From Streptomyces ardesiacus (GTDB lineage: Bacteria; Actinomycetota; Actinomycetes; Streptomycetales; Streptomycetaceae), in NCBI RefSeq assembly GCF_003112575.1, contig NZ_BEWC01000007.1:310001-374000 (forward strand): a stretch of DNA of 64,000 bases, in the 5' to 3' direction. The position numbers were made by a program, and so were the translations under genes. The notes under the pieces were generated by a model that worked only from the letters and a program-made list of their open reading frames with translations, was not told the DNA's origin and searched no databases. This document shows positions 17,297 to 24,729 of the stretch, one piece after another; position 1 is the stretch's first letter; each line of letters opens with the position of its first letter.

Positions 17297-17670
17297 ACCG
17301 CCGGACGGGCCGGGGGCGTGCGGGAGGGAGCGCGGGAGACCGGCCGGTATCCCGCGGGCGGCCCGAGGCGGGCCGGGAAGTCGTGGAGGACGCGAGCTGC
17401 GGGGCCTGGGCGGTGCCCGGCCGGGCGGGTCACGTCCGAGGGCGAAGGGTCACGGCGGGCAGGCGGCGGCGATCGGCGTCATGGGCTCGCGCACGCTCTC
17501 TCCTGCAAGAATCGGATCTTCGCCGGGGGCGCCATCGGCCCCGGAAACAGCAGCAGCGGGGCAACCGGGCCGCCCCCACCTTCATCAACTCTACCCTAAC
17601 GTTAGAGTAGAGGTCGGTGGGGTCGCACAGGACGCGGCCCGCCACGAGGAGAAAGGCCAGGGACACGAGC
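17297..17670. promoter_or_regulatory. SulP/merR divergent intergenic region with MerR-type operator
   Basis: The 374-base gap contains no plausible gene. Its notable feature is the palindrome at 17589-17612. The remainder (17297-17580) is GC-rich with no other structure I can support; a long SulP leader is possible. Confidence 0.6.
17589..17612. promoter_or_regulatory. 24-bp near-perfect palindrome, likely MerR operator
   Basis: CTCTACCCTAAC-GTTAGAGTAGAG is symmetrical except for one pair and is centred on AACGTT. It lies 59 bases upstream of the merR start. On the plus strand TTCATC (17581) and TAGAGT (17603) could be the -35 and -10 boxes, with the operator in the spacer, as is normal for MerR-controlled promoters. 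Confidence 0.8.
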
Positions 17671-18084
17671 GTGGACGGCAAGCACATGCAGATCGGCGAG
17701 GTCGCCGCGCGGACGGAGCTGTCGCTGCGCACCATCCGGCACTACGAGGAGACCGGCCTGGTCATCCCCTCCGCCCGCTCCCAGGGCGGATTCCGCCTCT
17801 ACACCGAGACCGACGTCTCCCGGCTCATGGTCATCCGCCGGATGAAGCCGCTCGGCTTCACCCTGGAGCAGATGCGCGACCTCCTGGACGCCACCGACCG
17901 CCTCGACGGCGACGACGCTCTCGACGACGGCGAGCGCGAGGCGCTGCTGGAGCGGGTGCGGACTTACCGGCAGGCCGCCGCCGAGCAGGTGGAGAAGCTG
18001 CGCGTCCAGCTGGCCCGGGCCGAGGACTTCGCCGACACGCTGGGCGCCCGCCTGGAGCAGAACGCTCTGGCCGCCCGCGTCTAG
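17671..18084 (+). CDS. MerR family transcriptional regulator
   Basis: The 137-residue regulator has the N-terminal MerR winged helix (MQIGEVAARTELSLRTIRHYEETGLVIPSARSQGGFRLYTETDVSRL, about 6-52), a conserved LGFTLEQMRDLLDA segment, then a long dimerisation helix. There is no conserved Cys in the effector region, so it is not a metal sensor of the MerR/CueR type; an organic or stress ligand is more likely. The GTG start at 17671 follows GAGGAGAAAGG; an ATG five codons later is also possible. It probably controls itself and perhaps sulP through the palindrome at 17589-17612. Its stop codon overlaps that of the convergent Tn3 transposase gene by four bases. Confidence 0.92.
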   Translation: MDGKHMQIGEVAARTELSLRTIRHYEETGLVIPSARSQGGFRLYTETDVSRLMVIRRMKPLGFTLEQMRDLLDATDRLDGDDALDDGEREALLERVRTYRQAAAEQVEKLRVQLARAEDFADTLGARLEQNALAARV

Positions 18085-21000
18085 ACCCGCTCCGCGGCGT
18101 CTCCTCCGGCCGGCACCGCCTCACCCTGCGGGCTGCGCGGGCCGGGCACGGCCCGGGCCGGGGCGGTCAGGTCCAGCTGAAGGCGGCTGTTCATGTCCAG
18201 TTCGAAGCGGCCGTAGGGGTTCACGTGCGTCCAGAACAGCGGGGACAGGGCCCGCCGGTCGGCGTCGGTGAGCATGTCGGCCCACTTCTTGTCGGCGAGG
18301 ACCTGCTGCATCAGCAGCGTGTTGACGTGCACGAGAGCGGACTGGAGCAGGTGGAGGGCGAGCATGGACACCTCCTGGGACTCCTTGTCCGCACCGGCCA
18401 GGTCGCCGTCCTTGCCGTAGAAGAGGTCCTTGTTCGCGCTGTTCCAGTTCTCCACGACCTGCAAGCCCTCGTGGATCTCCTGGCGAAGTTCGGCGTCGGC
18501 GAGGTAGTCGCAGACGAACGCCGTGCGCACCGCCCGCCCGAGTTCCTCGATCGCCTGGTAGGTGGGGTGCTTGGGGCCACCGCGGGTGAAGCGCCGCAGG
18601 ACCTGCTCGGCCTCGGCGGTGCCCAGCCGCAGCGCGGTGGTGTACTTCACGATCTGGTCGTGCTGCTGGCGGATCAGGTCCCAGTTGATCGTCTTGGTCG
18701 ACAGCACCGGCGCGAGGTGCGGCCAGTTGTCGTCCTCACCGGCCGCCGGACGGTACAGCTTCGCGGAGCCGATGTTCTTCAGCCTCGGCATCAGCTTGAA
18801 GTCGAGCATGTGGGCGAAGGCGAAGCCGACGATGGACGCGCCGTGGGTGTCGGTGTACTGCCGGTCGACCTCCATGTCGGTGCAGTGCCGCAGCACGCCC
18901 TCGATCATCGAGGCGACCTCGGAGGCGGAGCAGGACTTGAGCTGGGAGTAGATGCACACCGACTTCCGCTCGACGTGCCAGTAGATCATCACGCCGGGGC
19001 CGCGGTAGCGCTGGTGCCACTCGGTCATCAGGTTCGAGGACCAGGCCCCGAACTTGCGGCTGTCGGAGGCGCACGCCGTGCCGGTGCCCCACCACATCTC
19101 GTCCCGGGCGGCGAAGGTGGCGTTCACCAGCTTGCGCAAGGCGGCGCGCATGTTGGCCCGGTTGACGAACAGGTGCCGCACCCGGCGCAGCGTCGCCTCG
19201 GACTCGCCGTACTTGCCGGTGACCGCGACCCGCTTGATGCCCATGTTGGTGCCCAGGCCGAACAGGACCAGCAGCAGCCGGCGGCGCAGTACGTCCTTGG
19301 ACAGGTTCTCCCTGGTGGCGACCGAGGTGAACTCCGCGACGAAGCCGGTGTCGAACTCGGCGTACTTCAGGATGTCCAGCAGGTCGATGGTGCCCCAGCG
19401 CCGCTCGAATCGCCTTGACGGCGACCAGGGACTCCGGCTCCTCCTGCTTGCCGCGCGGGGAGACCCTGATCCACGGCTCGCCGTGCTTCTTGACGATCGC
19501 GACCCCGCCCGTGGCGCCCTCGGCCAGAGCCTGCTCGAAGCGGTCCAAAGAGGTGCGGAGCTTTGCCTTCAGGTCAGTGATGAACTCACCCGCGTCCTGC
19601 GGCTGGCCCAGGGCCGCGTAGTGGACGTCCCGGTTGTCCTCGAAGTCGGCGGGCAGGTCGTCCTCCGGGTTGCGCCACCGGTTCGCGCCCACCACCCAGA
19701 TCTCCCGCCGGCGCAGCGCGTCCCGCAGCGCGACCAGCACGCACAGCTCGTACGGGATGCGCTCGACCCGGCCCTTGTCGTCCACCACCGCCGCCCGCCA
19801 CTGCTCGGGCACCACCCCCTCCAGCGGCACCGTCTCCGCCGGATCGAAGAACGCCCCCTCCTTCAGCGGCTGCTCCAGATACCGCCCCAGCAGGTCGATA
19901 GCGTCCATCACCGGCCGGTAGGCGGTGTTGTTGCACTTCAGCTCCAGCGCCCGCAGCAGCGGCGACAGCATCCGCCGCCAGTGCGCCGAGTACGAGGAGC
20001 GCAGCACGGTGCGGACCCGGGCCTTGTAGCGGGCCTCGTTCGCCGCGGCATCCGCCGCCAGGGCCTTCAGCGTCTTCTCCCCGCCGACCACCGGGAAGAT
20101 CACCCGCCGCACCGTGCCGGACGGCTCCGACAAGGCCGCCTCCGCGACCCGCAGCAGCATCGCCTCCTTGCCCCGGACCTTCTTCAGCTCCGCCCCCAGC
20201 TCCTTGTCGACCCTCCGCTCCGCCCGCGTGTTGATCTTCAGCACGAGCTGGATGAACAGGTCCACCAACGAGTCGGTGATCTCCGTCTGCCGCACGTGGC
20301 ACAGCGTGGCCAGCAGTGTCAGGCGCCGCGGCGGCTTCATCCGCTCCAGGTTCGCCGGGTACTCCTTCGAGGCCCGCGCCCGCCAGGCGTCCACCAACTT
20401 TTCCGACACGTCCGCGAACAGGTCCGCGGGCAGCTCCAGGCGCCGCACCCGCTCCAGCTTGTTCACCTCCGCCAGCAGACTCTCCAGGCCCGGGGCTCCG
20501 GGGTCGGTCTTCAACTCGGTGAAGTGCGACCGCCCGCCCCCGGCCGCCGCGCCGTCGGCGCCCTGCTCGCCTCCGTCGCCCGCGACCAGGTCTTCCAGCC
20601 GCGAGCGTGTCGCGTGGCTGAGCCGGTCCAGCGTGCTGCGGCAGAACCGCTTCTCGAAGTCCTTGACCGCCTTGCCGACCAGCCGCCGCACCTGCCCGGG
20701 CGCCGGGGGCTCGACGTGGTCGTTGCGGCACCGGGCCACGACCGCGGCCGCCAGCCGGTCCCGCGACAGCTCCACCGGACACAGCTCGGTCGGCAGCCAC
20801 GCGGCCAGCCGGTCCTGGTCCTCCTCGGTGTTCGCCCGGAATCCGTACGCCGCCCGGATCTCGCCCCGATGCCGCTGGATCGCCTTGCTCTGCCAGTCGT
20901 ACTCCGCCCACGCCCCGGCCGGGACCTTCACCTGCTGAGCCACGTACTCCACCGCGGCGGCCGGCACCTCCCTGGCCGACTCCGGGAACCGTGCCTCCAC

Positions 21001-21129
21001 CTCGAAAAGCTTCAGCAACAGCGCGAACCCGAGCCGGGTCGCCCCGGACTTGTTCCGCACCCGCTTCATGTCGTCTTCCAGCAGCGTCCAGACCTCGATC
21101 AGGTCCTCCGGCTCCCAGTCCTGCCGCAC
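18081..21129 (-). pseudogene. tnpA: Tn3-family transposase gene with a frameshift near 19405
   Basis: The first 573 or so residues (GTG start at 21129, MRQDWEPEDLIEVWTLLEDDMKR..., with a GGAGGAG site) are in one frame and the rest in another. The first frame loses homology after EEPESLVAVKA at about 19411. The family sequence resumes as ERRWGTIDLLDILKYAEFDTGF in the frame that is read by skipping one extra base, and runs through TDTHGASIVGFAFAHMLDFKLMPRLK and WTHVNPYGRFELDMNSRLQLD to the stop at 18081. A net +1 change (one-base insertion or two-base deletion) between about 19400 and 19416 explains this. The joined length (about 1015 residues) is normal for Tn3 transposases. No slippery motif is apparent, so a mutation or a sequencing error is likelier than programmed frameshifting. 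Confidence 0.9.
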
Positions 21130-21217
21130 CCGTACTCCTCCACCCCGACCGAGATCACTCGTTCAGCTCAACGAGGTTCCTAGCCAGGAGATACGAGCAC
21201 CATGGCAATCACACAGC
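21130..21217. other. Tn3 transposase leader next to right terminal repeat
   Basis: Eighty-eight bases between the transposase GTG and the right terminal repeat. They must hold the transposase promoter; no clear boxes beyond the ribosome site are evident. Confidence 0.5.
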
Positions 21218-21257
21218 GCTACATGTCCCTTCGCCGTAGCTATACGAGAACAGGGCC
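21218..21257. repeat. Right terminal inverted repeat of Tn3-family element
   Basis: The complement reads GGCCCTGTTCTCG... and agrees with 14002-14041 at 38 of 40 positions. GAGAT follows at 21258-21262. Confidence 0.95.
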
Positions 21258-21262
21258 GAGAT
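21258..21262. repeat. Right copy of 5-bp target duplication GAGAT
   Basis: Identical to 13997-14001 and directly abutting the right terminal repeat of the Tn3-family element. Confidence 0.93.
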
Positions 21263-21638
21263 TGGAACGCTGCACGGTCGGGCGCGACATCCCGCACGGC
21301 ACCGGAGTCGAGTCGGTGATCCAGAGGTTGTCGAACCAGAAGTCGCTATCCATCGCCAGTTCCCGGATCATGCGCTTGCCCAGCCCGAGCGTGGAGCGGA
21401 GCCGCTTGTTGCAGCCCGCGCGCTGCGGCAGGTACGGGAACATACCCGTCAGGTGCTTGTTCGCGTAGCGCAACCAGCGCGACTCAGAGTGGTAGCCGAG
21501 CAGGGCCTGGGCCACGGCCAGGCAGACGAGTTCGGAGTCGCTGAGCAGCGGCGGCCTGCCCATGCATCGGGTTCCCCCGATCTCGTCGTCGATCTTCACA
21601 TACAGTGCGGTCAAGAGGGTGTTCAGGTCTGTCGTCAC
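21258..21638 (-). pseudogene. IS982-family transposase, N-terminal half (split by Tn3 insertion)
   Basis: The GTG at 21638 starts MTTDLNTLLTALYVKIDDEI; the fragment continues with GRPPLLSDSELVCLAVAQALLGYHSESRWLRY and FPYLPQRAGCNKRL to the first catalytic Asp in LWITDSTPVPCG, ending RPTVQRSNL at the GAGAT duplication. The rest of the gene is at 13484-14001. The reading frame continues a few codons into the Tn3 terminal repeat. It sits 57 bases from the right end of the outer element. Confidence 0.95.
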
Positions 21639-21661
21639 ACACGGCTCTTGGACACCCTCGA

Positions 21662-21699
21662 CCCTTTGACGGGCCGAAACTTCGGATCAACTCGTCTAG
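21662..21699. repeat. Right terminal inverted repeat and CTAG flank of outer element
   Basis: Read on the complement from 21695 inward: ACGAGTTG-A-TCC-G-AA, with AAAGGG at positions 29-34, matching the left end at 11901. CTAG (21696-21699) lies just outside. Confidence 0.6.
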
Positions 21700-21728
21700 G
21701 GTTTCCGCCCCGCTAGGGTTTCCGCCCG
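21696..21728. repeat. 17-bp tandem repeat at the island/core junction
   Basis: CTAGGGTTTCCGCCC occurs at 21696-21710 and again at 21713-21727. It lies between the outer mobile element and the phosphatase stop codon. The left flank of the island ends CCGCCCCGCTAG, the same bases that join the two repeat units. Confidence 0.85.
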
Positions 21729-21729
21729 C

Positions 21730-24552
21730 TCACTCCGCCTGGAGCACCAGCAGCGCCAGGTCGTCCTCCGGGGGCCGGGGCCCGAACTCGTGCACCAGCC
21801 GCCTGATGCGCTCGGCGACCAGCTCGGCGTCCAGGCCCGAGCACCCGGCCAGCGCCGCGGCGAGGCCGTCGCCGTCGTCGAACTGGCGGGAGCCGCTGCG
21901 CCGCTCGGTGACCCCGTCCGTGACGCACAGCAGCGTGTCGCCGGACCGCAGCTCGAAGGTCTCGCTGACGTACGTCGCGTCCTCCACGACGCCGAGCAGG
22001 GTCTGCGGGCGGGCGACCGCGGTCACCGTGCCGTCGGACCCGAGGAGCAGCGGCAGCGGGTGTCCGGCGGACGCGAGGGTGCAGCGGACGCCGCCGTCGA
22101 AGGGGACCAGCTCGCCGTAGAGCAGGGAGAGGAAGCGGGTCTGCGGTCCGTCGCCCGGGGCAACCGGTGGGCCGCCCGCGGCGACCAGGGCGCGGGCGGC
22201 GGCGTCGGCGGCCTCGGTGGCGTCGTCGAGCAGGAGCTGGTTGAGGCGGTCGAGGACGTCGGGGACGCCGTACTGCTCGCGCGCCAGCAGCCGCAGCCAG
22301 GGCCGGGCGAGCCCGATGACGACGGCGGCCTCGGGTCCCTTGCCCTGGACGTCGCCCAGCGCGAAGCACCAGCGGCCGTCGCCGGCCGGGAAGAGGTCGT
22401 AGAAGTCTCCGCTGGGGCCGCCCTTCTCCCGCGGTTCGTAGACGAGGGCGCTGCGCACGCCCGGGATCTCGGCGACGGCACCGGGCAGCAGGCCGCGCTG
22501 GAGCACGGCGCTGATGGTGGCCTGCCGCGCGTACTGGCGGGCGGCGCCGATGGCGAGCGCCACCCGGCGGCTGAGGTCCTCGACCAGCCCGGTGATCTCG
22601 TCGGGGAAGCCGGGCGGGCCGACGTGGTCGCCGGTGTCCGTGGCGTCCGCGGTGGCCACCGGGCCGGCCCGGCCGATGACCAGGGTGCCCAGGGGCCGGC
22701 CGCCGGCGACCAGGGGGTAGGCGAGCGCGGTGCCGCTCGTGCCGAGCGCCTCGGCGGGCCAGGGGTGGCCGACGGGACCGGAACGCCACGGGTCACGGGG
22801 GCGGGGCGGCTCCTTCTCCAGCGCCGCGCGCAGAACGTCGAGGTGGCCCTCCCCGGCATGCCACACGCGGGCCAGCCGGGCGCCGACGGACGCCCCGGGG
22901 TCGTCGCTCCAGGCGCCCCGGCCCAGGGTCTCGTCCTCCAGCCACACCCCGCACCAGTCGGCGAGCCGGGGGACGACGAGCTGGCCGGTGAGCGAGGCGA
23001 CCAGATCCTCGTCGAGCTGCCCGGCCAGCAGGTCGGAGGCCTCGGCGAGGAAGGACAGGGCCCCGCGGCCCAGCCACTCCCGGTCGCGGACACCGCACCG
23101 CCCGGTCCCCGCGGGGCCGTCGCGCAGGCCGGGCCACTGCGAGGAGCGGACGGGACCGTCCCCCGGCCCACCGGCACCCACCGGCCCACCCGCGCCGGGG
23201 CCGGGTCCCCCGGCGCGGGTGGGCACCGTGGCGCACTGCTCCGGCACTGTGGCGCACTGCTCCGGCGCCGGAGCGCCCGGGGCCCGCCTTGGCGCGCCCG
23301 GGTCCCGCCTCGGCGTACCCGTGGCCCGCTGCGGAGCGCCCGTGGTCCGCTTCGGAGCGCCCGGCGCCCGACGACCGCCGGGGTTCCCGCGACCGCCGGC
23401 AGCCTCCCGGCCGCCGGAGTCCCCGCGGCCTGCGGCACCCCTCGAATCGTCGGCGCCCCCGCGGTCGCCGGGGACCGCGGCAGTGCCCCGGCCCCGTCGA
23501 CGCCCCCGCGCTTCCTCGCCGCGGTCGGGGTCCGGCGTCGGGGTGTCCGGACCGTCCGTGCCATCCGGGCCGCCCGTGCCGCCCGTGCCGCCCGTGCCGC
23601 CCGTGCCGCCCGTGCCGCCCATGCCGCCCGTACCGCCCGTACCGCCCAAGACTCGACGGCCGTCGGAGTCCGCGCGGTCCACGGATCGCCCACGGTCAAC
23701 GGAGACACCGTCGTCCACGGACCGCCCACGGTCCACAGAGCCACCGTCGTCCACGGAGCCACCGCGGTCCACGGAGCCCTCACCGCCGTCGGGATCCCCG
23801 CACCCCACGGAGTCCCCACGGCCGCCCAGGGCCACGGAACCTCCCCGGCCCCGCCGCCTCCTCCGCGCCTCCCCGCCGTTCCGGGCGCCGCTCCGGTCGC
23901 CCGGGCCCTCCACCGCCGGCCACGCGTCCGGCTTCGCGTCCGGCTCCTCGGCCTGTCCCGCCGCCCCGCACGCCTCCGTATACGTCTCGGCGCACGCCTC
24001 GGCCGCTCCCGCTCCACCCGGGCCGCCCGGGCCCCCGCCCGGCAGCCGCGCCCACACGGTCTTCGTGCCCGGGCGGTACGTGACGCCCCAGGCCTCCGCG
24101 AGCGCGGCGACGAGCCGCAGGCCGCGCCCGTACTCGGCCGGTTCGTGCGGTGTCTCCAGGTCGCCGCCCCTCGGGGCGCGGGAGGGGTGCTGGTCCGCGA
24201 CCTCGACGACGAGCGTGCCGGTGTCCTCCACCTGGAGGCCCACCTCGACGTCGGTACCGGCGTGCACGACGGCGTTGGTGACCAGCTCGCTGACGACGAC
24301 CAGGGCGTCGGTGGCCAGGTGCTCGGTCAGCCGGTCCGTGCCGGGCAGGCCGAGCGCGGTCCAGTCGGCGAGCGCGGCCCGCACCATCGCGCGGGCGGCG
24401 CCCGGCGCCAGCGAACTCCCCAGCAGCGTCATACGCGCCCGCGCGCACTCCTCGAAGCACCCGCCGGAGCCCCCGGCGGATGCCTCGACGGTGCGCGCCG
24501 GCGCCGCGCCGGCACGGGAGGCGGTCTCCCGCTGCGTCGGAATGGCCCCCAT
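21730..24552 (-). CDS. SpoIIE-type protein phosphatase fused to an RsbW-like ATPase domain
   Basis: The 940-residue cytosolic regulator has an N-terminal HATPase_c domain (about 50-175; ATDALVVVSELVTNAVVHAGT and EYGRGLRLVAALAEAWG) as in anti-sigma kinases, a long low-complexity linker (about 180-480) with Asp/Ser-Val and Gly-Gly-Thr repeats, a GAF-like domain (about 500-690) and a PP2C/SpoIIE phosphatase domain (about 710-935) with PREKGGPSGDFYDLFP and LLCVTDGVTERR. Such proteins phosphorylate and dephosphorylate STAS anti-anti-sigma factors, so it may tune a sigma factor in stress or development. No membrane segment is seen. The linker's repeat DNA could vary in length without breaking the frame. 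It faces hemW across the mobile island, which suggests the two were neighbours before the insertion. Confidence 0.92.
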   Translation of the reverse strand: MGAIPTQRETASRAGAAPARTVEASAGGSGGCFEECARARMTLLGSSLAPGAARAMVRAALADWTALGLPGTDRLTEHLATDALVVVSELVTNAVVHAGTDVEVGLQVEDTGTLVVEVADQHPSRAPRGGDLETPHEPAEYGRGLRLVAALAEAWGVTYRPGTKTVWARLPGGGPGGPGGAGAAEACAETYTEACGAAGQAEEPDAKPDAWPAVEGPGDRSGARNGGEARRRRRGRGGSVALGGRGDSVGCGDPDGGEGSVDRGGSVDDGGSVDRGRSVDDGVSVDRGRSVDRADSDGRRVLGGTGGTGGMGGTGGTGGTGGTGGTGGPDGTDGPDTPTPDPDRGEEARGRRRGRGTAAVPGDRGGADDSRGAAGRGDSGGREAAGGRGNPGGRRAPGAPKRTTGAPQRATGTPRRDPGAPRRAPGAPAPEQCATVPEQCATVPTRAGGPGPGAGGPVGAGGPGDGPVRSSQWPGLRDGPAGTGRCGVRDREWLGRGALSFLAEASDLLAGQLDEDLVASLTGQLVVPRLADWCGVWLEDETLGRGAWSDDPGASVGARLARVWHAGEGHLDVLRAALEKEPPRPRDPWRSGPVGHPWPAEALGTSGTALAYPLVAGGRPLGTLVIGRAGPVATADATDTGDHVGPPGFPDEITGLVEDLSRRVALAIGAARQYARQATISAVLQRGLLPGAVAEIPGVRSALVYEPREKGGPSGDFYDLFPAGDGRWCFALGDVQGKGPEAAVVIGLARPWLRLLAREQYGVPDVLDRLNQLLLDDATEAADAAARALVAAGGPPVAPGDGPQTRFLSLLYGELVPFDGGVRCTLASAGHPLPLLLGSDGTVTAVARPQTLLGVVEDATYVSETFELRSGDTLLCVTDGVTERRSGSRQFDDGDGLAAALAGCSGLDAELVAERIRRLVHEFGPRPPEDDLALLVLQAE
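23569..23648. repeat. 9-bp tandem repeats in phosphatase linker
   Basis: About eight to nine copies of CCGCCCGTG (with CCGCCCATG and CCGCCCGTA variants) encode Gly-Gly-Thr/Met units on the minus strand. A second imprecise repeat with CCACGGA units follows at about 23690-23830. The units are multiples of three. Confidence 0.9.
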
Positions 24553-24681
24553 TGGACGTCTCCCCGGGCAGTTCGTGCGAATTCCTCACACTCGATGCCG
24601 ACAGAGTGACAGACCGGCCCCGGACATAAGCACGGAGTTACCGAAGTGGACCGCGATGAGTGAAATCCGTGCTAAGCGAAC

Positions 24682-24727
24682 GCTCGAAGACGTCCGGAAA
24701 CCGAACGCGAACCGGACGCCTTCGAGC
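24682..24727 (-). terminator. Terminator after acyl-CoA ligase gene
   Basis: A 16-bp stem (24682-24697 with 24712-24727, one mismatch) with a 14-base loop lies immediately past the ligase stop codon. Confidence 0.85.
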
Positions 24728-24729
24728 AG

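Larger units (their letters stand above)
14002..21257. mobile_element. Tn3-family transposon, 7256 bp, inserted in an IS982 transposase gene
   Basis: The element has 40-bp terminal inverted repeats (38 of 40 identical) starting GGCCCTGTTCTCG, flanked by GAGAT on both sides. It carries a serine resolvase at the left end, a VOC-fold gene, a SulP transporter, a MerR regulator and a frameshifted Tn3 transposase whose start lies about 90 bases from the right end. The near-perfect repeats and exact target duplication point to a recent insertion. Confidence 0.95.
11901..21695. mobile_element. Putative IS982-type transposon with passenger genes, interrupted by a Tn3 element
   Basis: The ends read inward as ACGAGTTGTTCCTAA (left) and ACGAGTTGATCCGAA (right, complement), and both show AAAGGG exactly 29-34 bases from the tip. 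CTAG flanks both ends (11897-11900 and 21696-21699), a possible 4-bp target duplication. Inside are tetR, an SDR gene and an IS982-family transposase; without the Tn3 insertion the unit would be about 2.5 kb. An ordinary IS982 element has no passenger genes, so the left boundary is less sure than the right. Confidence 0.55.

Noticed and set aside
19395..19420. Programmed frameshift in the Tn3 transposase
   Set aside because: No slippery heptamer or strong downstream structure is visible and Tn3 transposases are not known to me to use frameshifting; mutation or sequence error is simpler.
23569..23648. CRISPR-like array
   Set aside because: Units are 9 bp without spacers and lie inside a coding frame encoding Gly-Gly-Thr; this is a coding tandem repeat.
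21790..24609. Open frames of 939 and 728 codons opposite the phosphatase gene
   Set aside because: Both are shadows of the minus-strand gene, whose ATPase and phosphatase motifs are clear; the shadow products show only repeats of Pro, Arg and Ala.
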